Shown: positions 8,638 through 17,319 of the stretch, piece after piece
Numbering within the stretch: the first letter of the stretch is position 1
Layout of the letters: the number at the start of each line of letters is the position of its first letter
NCBI GenBank assembly: GCA_009838175.1
Contig: VXSB01000011.1
Coordinates: 1-64,000, forward strand
Source: Chloroflexota bacterium
GTDB lineage: Bacteria; Chloroflexota; Dehalococcoidia; Lucifugimonadales; Lucifugimonadaceae
DNA: 64,000 nt
Direction of reading: 5' to 3'
Position numbers and translations under genes: made by a program
The notes under the pieces: model-generated
Database searches by the model: none
Seen by the model: the letters and a program-made list of their open reading frames with translations, nothing else
Told to the model about the DNA's origin: nothing

Positions 8638-10329
8638 TTACTCTCTAGCGTTTGCTGCCGTTCGCGTGAAGCCGCGCGGGATGATGTGTCCGTGCCCTCG
8701 CATTTGGAAGGTGCCATTGACGTTCAAACCCGGGAATTGCCAACTACCCCCCGCGCCTGGCGGCCAATCGACCGCCCCAGCGCGCTGCATCCACTCTGCA
8801 TACAGCGATGCCAACTCTGAGACGCGGTCAGTGTCACCTTCCGCGAGATTGTTCAGTTCCGTTCGGTCTTGCTCCAAGTTGTAGAGCTCCCAAGGCTTGC
8901 CATGCTCCCGCATCAGCTTCCAATCGCCCACGCGGATCGCTTGATTACCCTCATGTTCCCATGCCAAGGGCCGTTGCTTCGACCAGTTGTCGTTGCCTTC
9001 CAAGACTTCGCGGAAACTCTCGCCCTCGTGCGGCGTAATCTCATGACCGCGGAACTCCGTCGGATACTCACCATCACCAAGGTCGATGCAGAGTGCGTTC
9101 AGATCCATGAGTTGGACCGGCGTATGCGAGATTTTTCCTGCGCGTCCCTTATCTGATATCCCCGCAGGCCAGTTGACGATCAGCGGCGTTGCAATACCGC
9201 CCTCATGCGTCCATCGCTTGAACCGCTTGAACGGTGTATTGCTCACATTCGCCCACTGCGTGTCGTAGCTCATGTAAGTGTCGTCACCGCCGGGCGTGAT
9301 GTCCGGTGAGTTGCCGACTTTAACTTGACGACCGTCGCGTGTCAGAGGCACAACCCGAGAATCATCGACATTAGAGTTATCTCGATCTTCACAGAGGAAC
9401 TCGGCACATCCCCCGTTGTCCGAAAGGAAAATCACTACCGTATCGCGTTCAACATCATTAGCCCTTAAGGCGTCGCAGATCTTACCGATACCCTGATCCA
9501 TCCGATCGACCTGCGCCGAGTAGACGGCCATTCGCATGTCTTCCCACTCCTTGTGGGAGGCATCTTCCCACGCCTCTACAGTGTCGTCGCGCGGTGAAAT
9601 CTCCCACTTTTCGTCTAGCACGCCCGAAGCCTTCAAACGCTCGTGACGCACCGTGCGGGTAACATCCCATCCATCCGAGTACTTGCCGCGGTAGTTCTCG
9701 ATGTTCTCCTCTAGAGCCTGCAATGGCCAGTGCGGTGCCGTGTACGCGACGTGTAAGAAGAAAGGTCGATCATCGTTTTTGACATCATCGACCATCCTGA
9801 CTGCGTGGTCCGTGATCATGTCCGTCAAGTAATCCGTGCCGGAAGCTTCGACAGCCGTGCGGTCGATGAAGAAACGGGTGTGATTGAAGTAACCGTTGCC
9901 GCCCTCAAACCAAAACATCTGCTCAAAACCGCGTTGCAACTGCGGATGTCCTTCGTCCGCGCGTTCAGGGTCAGATCCGCAATGCCACTTGCCCGAAATG
10001 CCAGTGCGATAACCCGCATCACGGAGCACCTCAGCAATGGTCACACATCGATTGTTGAGGTATCCCTGGTACGACGGCTCGCCCTCGATGTTGTTGCCCA
10101 TATGACCGACGCCCGTCTGGTGCGGGTTCAATCCGGTAAGCAGCGACGCCCGCGACGGGCAGCACCTTGCGGTGTTGTACATCTGCGAGAAGCGCATCCC
10201 TTCTTCCGCCAACCGATCAAGATTCGGTGTCGATATCTCACCTCCATAGCAACAGAGGTCAGAGTAACCCATATCGTCGGCGAGGATGAGGATGATGTTT
10301 GGGCGTTTCGGAGCATTGTCGTCGGGCAT
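8638..10329 (-). CDS. Arylsulfatase (formylglycine type)
   Basis: A 563-residue type I sulfatase that hydrolyses sulfate esters. NIILILADDMGYSDL supplies the first metal-binding aspartates. The activation motif is C56-C-P-S-R60, in which Cys56 would be converted to formylglycine. SGKWHCG and a late FLSDNGG metal-site motif are present. No signal peptide is obvious, which suggests a cytoplasmic location or unusual export. No sulfatase-modifying enzyme is seen in the window. AGGA 7 bases upstream supports the start. The gene is divergent from the UxuA-like gene. Confidence 0.9.
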   Translation of the reverse strand: MPDDNAPKRPNIILILADDMGYSDLCCYGGEISTPNLDRLAEEGMRFSQMYNTARCCPSRASLLTGLNPHQTGVGHMGNNIEGEPSYQGYLNNRCVTIAEVLRDAGYRTGISGKWHCGSDPERADEGHPQLQRGFEQMFWFEGGNGYFNHTRFFIDRTAVEASGTDYLTDMITDHAVRMVDDVKNDDRPFFLHVAYTAPHWPLQALEENIENYRGKYSDGWDVTRTVRHERLKASGVLDEKWEISPRDDTVEAWEDASHKEWEDMRMAVYSAQVDRMDQGIGKICDALRANDVERDTVVIFLSDNGGCAEFLCEDRDNSNVDDSRVVPLTRDGRQVKVGNSPDITPGGDDTYMSYDTQWANVSNTPFKRFKRWTHEGGIATPLIVNWPAGISDKGRAGKISHTPVQLMDLNALCIDLGDGEYPTEFRGHEITPHEGESFREVLEGNDNWSKQRPLAWEHEGNQAIRVGDWKLMREHGKPWELYNLEQDRTELNNLAEGDTDRVSELASLYAEWMQRAGAVDWPPGAGGSWQFPGLNVNGTFQMRGHGHIIPRGFTRTAANARE

Positions 10330-10405
10330 GATTTGTCCTGCGATTGTCTAGGGATTCGCGGTCGCGTTCAGCATCAAACAGAATAAATCGATTCCGGCTT
10401 TAGCG

Positions 10406-10419
10406 GTAACCGCGGTTAC
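10406..10419. promoter_or_regulatory. Candidate operator, perfect 14-bp palindrome
   Basis: GTAACCGCGGTTAC lies midway between the divergent sulfatase and UxuA-like genes. The CG-centred, GTAAC-flanked form resembles LacI-family operators. No regulator of that family is encoded in the window, so the binding protein is unknown. Confidence 0.5.
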
Positions 10420-10473
10420 ACGTTCGAACCTGTGGTATCAATATCTGCACACCTGCTCAAGGAGGCAACTACG

Positions 10474-11478
10474 ATGATGAGGATCGGCACGCGCATTAGC
10501 CCGGATTGGCTGGATCGACCCGAAGATTTGAGGTTCTTGACCCAGATCGGCGTCGACGCAGTAGACATCACCATGGACATGGTCCCCGGTTACTTGGAAT
10601 CCGGCGGAGCGGCTAGTCGCGACGGTATGGCGATGGTGGTTGACAAGTTAGGCGAAGCAGGGCAGGTAATCGAACGCGCCAACTGCTTGTCGGGACAGTT
10701 TCACGATGTCTATCTGGGTGGCCCCAACGCCGAGCAGGAAACGCGGAACGCGTGCATCAATGCTGAGTTATGCGCCGAGTTCGACATCCCAGTTCTCGGT
10801 GTTCAGCCATACACGAACAGCCTTGTCAAACGTGACCTACCGCCGTTGGTCAAATACGTCGAGGGACGCGGCGGATACAAACACGCTAAGTTCGACCTGC
10901 GAGAAGCTTTGGCAGCACCCCGTGCGACGGACGCGTCCGACGATGAAGTCCTTTGGCAACGACACATCAAGCACTACACCGCGATTTGCGAGGTGGCAGA
11001 ACCCGCTGGCGTAAAAGTTGCCACGCACGGAAACGATCCACCCGTTCCAATGCTGCACGGCTACCCACAAATCATCAACAGCTTCGAGTCGTTCGATCGT
11101 CTCTTCAGTGAAGTGCCATCACCCGCCAACGGCGTCACATTCTGCGTCGGAACGCGCTACGAGTCCGGTCAAAACGTTTTCGAGGGCATCAAACACTTCG
11201 GCGAGCAGAATCGACTTTTCCACGTGCACTTCCGCAACGTAGTTGGAACAATCCCTGAAAACAAGGGCTACATGGAAGTGATCCCGGATGCTGGGGATCT
11301 GAACATGTACGAAGTGGCGAAAGCGCTGTACGACATCAACTACGAAGGATGCATCGACTACGACCACATCATGCGCTTAACAACCGACGGACCTGAGGGA
11401 CGTGAGTACATCGCGTATTGCGTCGGACACATGCGCGGCATCATTCAGTCGCTAGAAGCGGTCCACAAGTCGAACTGA
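10474..11478 (+). CDS. Mannonate dehydratase-like protein (UxuA family)
   Basis: TIM-barrel enzyme of 334 residues resembling UxuA, which dehydrates D-mannonate to 2-keto-3-deoxygluconate. Metal and substrate residues expected for the family are seen in VATHGNDPP, TFCVGTRYE, FHVHFRNV and the terminal CIDYDHI. It is slightly shorter than the E. coli enzyme, so the exact sugar acid may differ. AAGGAGG with 8-base spacing fixes the start at 10474 instead of the in-frame 10432. A 14-bp palindrome 54 bases upstream may be its operator. The neighbouring enolase-type dehydratase fits the same pathway. Confidence 0.82.
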   Translation: MMRIGTRISPDWLDRPEDLRFLTQIGVDAVDITMDMVPGYLESGGAASRDGMAMVVDKLGEAGQVIERANCLSGQFHDVYLGGPNAEQETRNACINAELCAEFDIPVLGVQPYTNSLVKRDLPPLVKYVEGRGGYKHAKFDLREALAAPRATDASDDEVLWQRHIKHYTAICEVAEPAGVKVATHGNDPPVPMLHGYPQIINSFESFDRLFSEVPSPANGVTFCVGTRYESGQNVFEGIKHFGEQNRLFHVHFRNVVGTIPENKGYMEVIPDAGDLNMYEVAKALYDINYEGCIDYDHIMRLTTDGPEGREYIAYCVGHMRGIIQSLEAVHKSN

Positions 11479-11486
11479 ACCCGTGC

Positions 11487-12665
11487 CTAGTCGAAGAACG
11501 GCGGGAACCACTCGCGCTTCAAATTAAGTCCGAACCCCGGCTCATCACTAGGCCTCAGTTTGCCCTCAAACGGCGCTACCGTCCCCGGCAACCGATCCTT
11601 TTCGTGCAGCGGCACACCGGGTTCAGTCATCACTGGTCCACTGCACTCGATCATCGGTACAGCCGCCAGGCCATAACAGGCGTGCTGACCGTACGCCGTG
11701 CCACCGCTGCCGTGCGGTATGACAGATAATCCAGCGGATTCAGCGACGTGACATATCTTTATCAACGGCGTCAACCCACCGCACCAGATGATGTCTGGCT
11801 GCAGGATATCGACTAGACCTTCTTTAGCAGCATGGAAGAACGGATAGATGCCATACCAGTGCTCACCTGTAGCCAGCGTCTGCCAAAGCACGCGCGTCCG
11901 GAAGCGTTCGTACTCGTCTAATGTGTCAGGCAGGAACGCGTCTTCAAGCCACTTGAGGTTGTACGGGCGCAATCTCTCCGCTGTCCTGACAGCCGTTTCG
12001 ACATCCAACCCCATCCAGAAATCGAGCATCAACTCGGCATCTGGGCCAACCAGTTCGCGAGCCTCTGCGATCTCCTCCTCCAACCGGTTTATACCTTCGA
12101 TGCCATCCGGCGGGCCGTAGGGACTGAATCTTTTGAAGTTTTCGAACCCGAGTTCCTTCTGCCACCAAGTATCGTTGCCGGTGGAGTAGAGCGGCTTGAG
12201 GATGTCGGTACTTCCACCTAGAAGGTTGTAAACGGGTTTTTCGAGTAGCTTGCCCTTGGCGTCCCAAATCGCGAGATCAACAGCGGCGATCGCATACGCT
12301 ACGAGCGCGTTGGTGCCGAAACCGGAAGTGACACGAATCATCAAATCGTAGAGGGTCTCGGTAGACATCACATCGCGCCCCTCAATCGCAGGTGCGAGGT
12401 AGTCTTCGATGAGCGACGCGGTGGTGCGGCCGTGGTCGGTGAAACCGAATCCCCACGTGCCGTCCTCAAGCGTAACGACGCAACCAACGTCGCGATCTCC
12501 TCCTGGAACCTTGCGACTGAACCCGAAGTTGGGATCTTTCATGTAACGCCGGAGCGGAGTAGCCTGCGCGTTCAGATCACTCCGTGATGGCCCCGGACGC
12601 GGCACCGTCATCGGCTTCAATCGCGGGTAGTTTACCTTGGTCGCTTCTACGGAGACTATCTTCAT
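11487..12665 (-). CDS. Enolase-superfamily dehydratase, rhamnonate dehydratase-like
   Basis: A 392-residue mandelate racemase/muconate lactonizing-type enzyme. Metal ligands are D215 (LMLDFW), E241 (WLEDA) and E268 (TGEHW), and the likely catalytic base is H318 (VIPHGSG). The spacing and the FSPYGPPDG segment before the barrel strands resemble L-rhamnonate dehydratase. It would dehydrate an acid sugar to a 2-keto-3-deoxy product. GAGGT upstream supports start 12665 over 12707. It converges on the UxuA-like gene with an 8-base gap. Substrate assignment is tentative. Confidence 0.85.
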   Translation of the reverse strand: MKIVSVEATKVNYPRLKPMTVPRPGPSRSDLNAQATPLRRYMKDPNFGFSRKVPGGDRDVGCVVTLEDGTWGFGFTDHGRTTASLIEDYLAPAIEGRDVMSTETLYDLMIRVTSGFGTNALVAYAIAAVDLAIWDAKGKLLEKPVYNLLGGSTDILKPLYSTGNDTWWQKELGFENFKRFSPYGPPDGIEGINRLEEEIAEARELVGPDAELMLDFWMGLDVETAVRTAERLRPYNLKWLEDAFLPDTLDEYERFRTRVLWQTLATGEHWYGIYPFFHAAKEGLVDILQPDIIWCGGLTPLIKICHVAESAGLSVIPHGSGGTAYGQHACYGLAAVPMIECSGPVMTEPGVPLHEKDRLPGTVAPFEGKLRPSDEPGFGLNLKREWFPPFFD

Positions 12666-12701
12666 GCTTTCACCTCGTCGCACATATGCTACTAAGCAAA
12701 C

Positions 12702-12770
12702 CGTCATTCCAGCGCAGGCTGGAATCCAAAGGGGAGGTATCAGGGACCTCGGAGACCGGAATGACGCTAA
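12702..12770. repeat. Palindromic repeat, family A, copy 1
   Basis: CCGTCATTCCAGCGCAGGCT followed by GGAATCC forms a hairpin, and a second half-site GACCGGAATGACG lies at about 12754-12766. It is a diverged copy of the element at 44426 and 50852. It lies between the enolase gene and nth and overlaps neither core domain. Confidence 0.75.
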
Positions 12771-12771
12771 C

Positions 12772-13416
12772 TCACACCGTGCTCGACGGACAATCCGCCG
12801 ACAGCGGACATTCGCCGCACAGTGGCCTCCGAGCTTTGCAGATCTGTCTACCGTGCGTAATCATCTGCATGTGAAGCTGGAAACGGAGTTCCGGTCGAAC
12901 TTGACGCTCCATGATCTCATGCGCCGCGTCCGCGGTCGTCTTCTCTTCGATCAAACCCAAGCGCTTCGACACGCGGTGGATATGTGTATCAACCGGAAAA
13001 GCGGGCATTCCTAACGCGAAAGCCATCACCACAGCCGCTGTTTTGGGACCAACTCCGGGCAATTCCACCAACCACTTTCTAGCATCCTCAAGTTCGTAAT
13101 TTCTGAGGAATTCAATCTCTAACTCTCCGTGTCGTTCAAGAATCGTTGCGAGGATGTCTTTAATTCTTTTCGATTTCTGGTTTGACATACCACCGTGGAA
13201 AATGGCGTCGGCGATCAACTGCTGATCTGCGACCATCACCTCCTCCCACGTTGGAATCTTTTCGCGCAGTTGAACGAACGCGCGCTCCGCGTTCAGATCC
13301 GACGTGTGTTGCGTCAGGACGGTAAATATCAACTCGTCGAGCGCATCGTAGCGTGGCGTCTGCTCGAATTCGCCGTAGATCGCGGACAGTTTCTCAATGA
13401 TCGTGTCGGGCGACAT
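12772..13416 (-). CDS. nth: Endonuclease III
   Basis: Base-excision repair DNA glycosylase/AP lyase of 214 residues, normal for the family. The helix-hairpin-helix is LPGVGPKTAAVV, with the catalytic Lys within it. The catalytic Asp is in FPVDTHIHRVSKRLGL. The C-terminal 4Fe-4S cluster motif C-X6-C-X2-C-X5-C is complete (CKARRPLCGECPLSADC). It is the last gene of a minus-strand run, 28 bases after the polyprenyl synthase. Confidence 0.95.
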   Translation of the reverse strand: MSPDTIIEKLSAIYGEFEQTPRYDALDELIFTVLTQHTSDLNAERAFVQLREKIPTWEEVMVADQQLIADAIFHGGMSNQKSKRIKDILATILERHGELEIEFLRNYELEDARKWLVELPGVGPKTAAVVMAFALGMPAFPVDTHIHRVSKRLGLIEEKTTADAAHEIMERQVRPELRFQLHMQMITHGRQICKARRPLCGECPLSADCPSSTV

Positions 13417-13444
13417 CCTGTTGGCGAACGTTGAGAGGGCCGAT

Positions 13445-14461
13445 CTACATCGAGTTGACTCGGGAAGCGATGGACGCCAAGGAATCTCTGCTGACCGATG
13501 GTGGCGCCACCTCGAGACGTTTCAACGCCGTATCGATGAATTCCGACGTGGTAGCCTCGGCGCGCTCCACGCCACCGTTGTGGCGGATCGTGTCCAACAG
13601 CTCTCCGAGCGCCGCTTCACGCTCATTTTCAGACAGGTTGAAAAATCCCTCGATCGCCGCCGCACAATCCGGATTCTCGGAGGCGTAGATCGCTGGCAAT
13701 GTGAGTTTGCCGCTCAAGATGTCTTGGTTGGCGGGTTTGCCCAGCTCATCGGTGGTCGACTCGTAGTCGAGAACGTCGTCTTTGACTTGGTATGCCATTC
13801 CCAAGTAGTAGCCATATTCCCTTAGAGCGTTGACCGCATCCTCGTCAGCACTACCGAGCACCGCACCGCTCTCGGCGGACGTTGAAAAGAGAGATGCCGT
13901 CTTGTCGTAGATTCTTGCGAAATATTCATCGACAGTGACCGGCAAGTTCCAGTTGCTGACCATCTCGTGCAATTCGCCGCGAGCGAGTTCGGCAATAGTT
14001 TCGGCGAAGCGGCTGATTAGTCTGACCGATCCAGTCGCACAAACGAATTTCGCCGAGGTTGCGAACACGTAATCACCAAGCAGCACGGCAAAGTTGTTGC
14101 CCCATAAAAAGCCCGCGGTGGCCTTGCCGCGTCGAACATCCGCGTCGTCGACCGTGTCGTCGTGTATCAGCGCTGCGATGTGTAGCAACTCGACTGCGAC
14201 CGCCATGCTTATCATCTTTTCGTCTGGCACCGCTCCCCACAACTTCGATGCGAGCAAGGTCATGGCAGGCCGCATCTTCTTGCCGGGTGTCGACATCACA
14301 TGCGTAAGACGCTCGTCGAGCGTTTCGAGGGCATCTATACCCGCGGGGCAACGCTCGATTTCTTCGATGCTCAGTTGAGTTATGACTTCAACCACTCGGT
14401 CAAGGTCTTGCTCGATAGGAGCGAAAATATCCTGAGCGGGCGTCGTTTGAATGGTTGTCAT
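13445..14461 (-). CDS. Polyprenyl diphosphate synthase
   Basis: Trans-isoprenyl diphosphate synthase of 338 residues that elongates allylic diphosphates, probably for quinone side chains or the lipid carrier. The first aspartate-rich motif is D101-D-T-V-D105 followed by DADVRRG. The second is D228-D-V-L-D232. Length and motif context fit octaprenyl/heptaprenyl enzymes better than short-chain farnesyl synthases, but chain length cannot be fixed. AGGA upstream supports the start. It is 55 bases downstream of metG. Confidence 0.92.
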   Translation of the reverse strand: MTTIQTTPAQDIFAPIEQDLDRVVEVITQLSIEEIERCPAGIDALETLDERLTHVMSTPGKKMRPAMTLLASKLWGAVPDEKMISMAVAVELLHIAALIHDDTVDDADVRRGKATAGFLWGNNFAVLLGDYVFATSAKFVCATGSVRLISRFAETIAELARGELHEMVSNWNLPVTVDEYFARIYDKTASLFSTSAESGAVLGSADEDAVNALREYGYYLGMAYQVKDDVLDYESTTDELGKPANQDILSGKLTLPAIYASENPDCAAAIEGFFNLSENEREAALGELLDTIRHNGGVERAEATTSEFIDTALKRLEVAPPSVSRDSLASIASRVNSM

Positions 14462-14516
14462 GGCGTCCTAATCATCCCATTCGAGCAGTCTGAATTCAAG
14501 CAGTTTCTCAACTGAT

Positions 14517-16208
14517 TCATGGATTACCGGTCTGTTGCGCGAGAAGTCGTTCTCTCTCTTGTTCGACAATCTCTGGTTCCAATTTGCGGAAAAGCGGTCG
14601 CGGCTTTGGCAAGGGTGCCCCTGGCTCGACTGCGCGTGTTCTCCATCCGTCGCTGGCGGTTTCCCCGTCGAAGCCTAGCAGATTATGAATCTTGTCGCTT
14701 GAGAACGGGATAAATGGGTAGAAGACCGTGCGCAGGGTTGATATTACGTTTAGAGCCGTCCACAAGGTGGTCGCTGCCTTATCAGGGTTGCTCTTTACCG
14801 TCTGCCAAGGCTCTTCCGCGTCGAGGTAGCGATTACCTAGGCGAGCTAATTCCATCGCTTGGTACAGTGCGCGCCGGAATCTACGAGTTTCGATCGATGT
14901 CGCCACATCATCCAATGTCTGCGAACAAGCGTCCAAAACCTCTTGATCCTGCACTCCCAGATCGCCCGGGGCAGGTACTTTCCCGTCAAAGTTGCGAGTC
15001 GTTATCGTCAACGTCCGATGTATGAAGTTCCCAAGCGTCGCAACCAACACATTGTTGTTCGCCGCGAGGAACCCTTCCCACGTGAAGTCTGAATCCGACG
15101 TTTCGGGCATGATCGATGCCAAGTAGTAACGCAACGGATCGACTTCATATCGTTCAAGATAGTCGGGCAACCACACCGCCCAATTTCTGCTACTCGAGAA
15201 TCCTTGGCCATCCAGATTCAGGTACTCGTTTGCGACCACGTCGGTTGGCAGGTTCAATCCCCCGTAACCCATCAACATCGCCGGCCACAACACGGTGTGG
15301 AACGGGATGTTGTCTTTGCCTTGGAAGTAATACGACTCGGCGTCTGGTTTGTGCCAGAACTCCTGCCAGTCATCCTCGTCGGCAGAGTTGATAGCCCATG
15401 CTTTGGTCGCCGAGAAGTAACCGATTACAGCTTCGAACCAAACGTAGATGCGTTTCTTGTCGTAGCCCTCAAAACGATGCTTAGGAACCGGCACACCCCA
15501 TTCGATGTCGCGGGTCATCGCGCGGTCGTGGAGGCCTTCGTTAAGGAAACCAATGGTTTGGTTGCGGACGTTCGGCCGCCATTCGTTCTTGTCAGCTACC
15601 CACTTTTCGAGCAGCTCTTGGAAGGCGCTCAACTTGATCATCAAGTGTGTAGTCTCTTTGAAGACTGGCGTCGAGCCGTCGCGGATGCTGCGGATTTCGA
15701 TCAAATCGGTCGGGTCGAGGGTACGGCCGCAGTCATCGCACTGATCACCACGTGCGCCGTCATATCCACACGCAGGACAAATGCCCTCAACGAATCTATC
15801 CGATAGGAATCGCTGCTCCGACTCGGAATACGGCATCAACTGGGTATCTTCGTAGATGTAGCCATGCTTGTCGAGAGTCAGGAGTACATCCTGTGCGACA
15901 TCTTCGTGAATCTTCGTGTGCGTATGCGTGTAGAGGTCGTACGAGAATCCCATCTGCTCCATACAATCCGCCCAGATCTCGTGATACCTGAACGCGATGT
16001 CCTCAGGTCGTACGCCCTCATCAACCGCCCGCAAAGCAGTCGGAGTGCCATGCATGTCACTGCCGGACACCATCGCGACGCGGTTGCCAACCATACGGTG
16101 ATATCGAGCAAAGATGTCAGCAGGCACGTTCATCCCGGCGATATGCCCGAGATGCGGTTCACTGTTGACGTAGGGCCAGGCTACGCAGACGAGGATGTTT
16201 TTGGACAA
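14517..16208 (-). CDS. metG: Methionyl-tRNA synthetase
   Basis: Class I synthetase charging tRNA-Met, 563 residues. The HIGH box is PHLGHIAG near residue 18. A zinc-knuckle insert has CPACG and CDDCG. The KMSKS box is degenerate (GFSSSRNW), as in some non-E. coli lineages. There is no C-terminal tRNA-binding domain. The only start after an in-frame TAA 15 bases upstream is TTG at 16208, which gives the expected N-terminus; no clear Shine-Dalgarno sequence is seen. It lies between rsmI and the polyprenyl synthase on the same strand. Confidence 0.95.
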   Translation of the reverse strand: MSKNILVCVAWPYVNSEPHLGHIAGMNVPADIFARYHRMVGNRVAMVSGSDMHGTPTALRAVDEGVRPEDIAFRYHEIWADCMEQMGFSYDLYTHTHTKIHEDVAQDVLLTLDKHGYIYEDTQLMPYSESEQRFLSDRFVEGICPACGYDGARGDQCDDCGRTLDPTDLIEIRSIRDGSTPVFKETTHLMIKLSAFQELLEKWVADKNEWRPNVRNQTIGFLNEGLHDRAMTRDIEWGVPVPKHRFEGYDKKRIYVWFEAVIGYFSATKAWAINSADEDDWQEFWHKPDAESYYFQGKDNIPFHTVLWPAMLMGYGGLNLPTDVVANEYLNLDGQGFSSSRNWAVWLPDYLERYEVDPLRYYLASIMPETSDSDFTWEGFLAANNNVLVATLGNFIHRTLTITTRNFDGKVPAPGDLGVQDQEVLDACSQTLDDVATSIETRRFRRALYQAMELARLGNRYLDAEEPWQTVKSNPDKAATTLWTALNVISTLRTVFYPFIPFSSDKIHNLLGFDGETASDGWRTRAVEPGAPLPKPRPLFRKLEPEIVEQERERLLAQQTGNP

Positions 16209-16327
16209 GTAGAGGCTCGCTTAACGCCGCTCTTGATCGCTAATCGGCTTTAGACAATCGGAGATGCAGCACGACGCTACCTCTCGATTCTACTTGCGAA
16301 ATGCCGCCGCCATTCCATTCATCTTGC

Positions 16328-17164
16328 TCAACGCTGTCGGTGCAACACTTGGTAGACCTGTCGTCGCGGATAACCGATCTCAGCGGCGACGGCATCGACG
16401 AGATCCCGACGAGACTCGTATTCATCGTCCAACTCGGCAGCGATGTTGAGTATTTCGCGCTCGGCATCCTCTGCTGACATTGCTTGTGAGCCCACACCCG
16501 ACCGCTCGAGCGGCGCCACAACGACCACGAACTCTCCCCTAGGCTTCTCGAAATGCAAGAGCGCTTCATCAGCAGTTCCGCGCCAAATCTCTTCGTGCAT
16601 CTTCGTCATCTCACGACATATGACAAGATGCCGGTCTCCAAGAATCTCGGCTGTGTCCGCAAGTGCGTCGCGCAATCGATGGGGTGTTTCGAACATAACG
16701 GCGGCCATCGATTGCCCCGCGATCTGCCGCAACACTCTTCTGCGTCTACTCCCGTTCGCCGGCAAGAAACCGTACGAAGCGAACTGGTCGGCATAAAAGC
16801 CGCATACTGAAAGCGCAGCCATAACAGACGACGCGCCGGGAATCGGTACGACATCGTGGCCCCGATGAATTGCGGCCGCGACAATCGCCTGCCCAGGATC
16901 GTTAACGCCAGGGGTTCCTGCGTCAGAAACCAACGCCACATCACCGTCATCTAACAGCCGCACAATCGTCTCAGCGCCTTTCTCACCGGACCTTCGGTGA
17001 AAGCTGATTAGTCTTGCTGTCGATTCAACGCGATCCAGTAACTTGCGCGTCACTCGCGTGTCCTCAGCTACAACCACCGACACCGACCGAAGCAATTCAA
17101 TCGCCCGCAGAGATAGATCATCAAGGTTGCCGATAGGAGTAGCGACAATGTACAGCGTCGGCAT
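16328..17164 (-). CDS. rsmI: 16S rRNA (cytidine-2'-O)-methyltransferase RsmI
   Basis: A 278-residue tetrapyrrole-methylase-fold enzyme that methylates the ribose of C1402 in 16S rRNA. The N-terminus LYIVATPIGNLDDLSLRA is diagnostic, followed by VVAEDTRVTRKLL and SDAGTPGVNDPG for AdoMet binding. Full length. No Shine-Dalgarno sequence is visible before the ATG. It heads the metG/polyprenyl synthase/nth run. Confidence 0.95.
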   Translation of the reverse strand: MPTLYIVATPIGNLDDLSLRAIELLRSVSVVVAEDTRVTRKLLDRVESTARLISFHRRSGEKGAETIVRLLDDGDVALVSDAGTPGVNDPGQAIVAAAIHRGHDVVPIPGASSVMAALSVCGFYADQFASYGFLPANGSRRRRVLRQIAGQSMAAVMFETPHRLRDALADTAEILGDRHLVICREMTKMHEEIWRGTADEALLHFEKPRGEFVVVVAPLERSGVGSQAMSAEDAEREILNIAAELDDEYESRRDLVDAVAAEIGYPRRQVYQVLHRQR

Positions 17165-17319
17165 TCTGGGTTTAGATTACTATGACGCAACCTTATGCAC
17201 GACCTCCACACCCCGGTCCTGATGCGCGAACACTACATCAGTCGTATCAGCACCTGCGACACCGACTTCGACCGCTTCCCCATTCCTAACCGTCATCGAT
17301 CCGTTGCAGTAATGATCAG

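Noticed and set aside
17165-17319. Small gene between rsmI and the secreted protein
   Set aside because: Only very short frames without a ribosome site; nothing recognisable.
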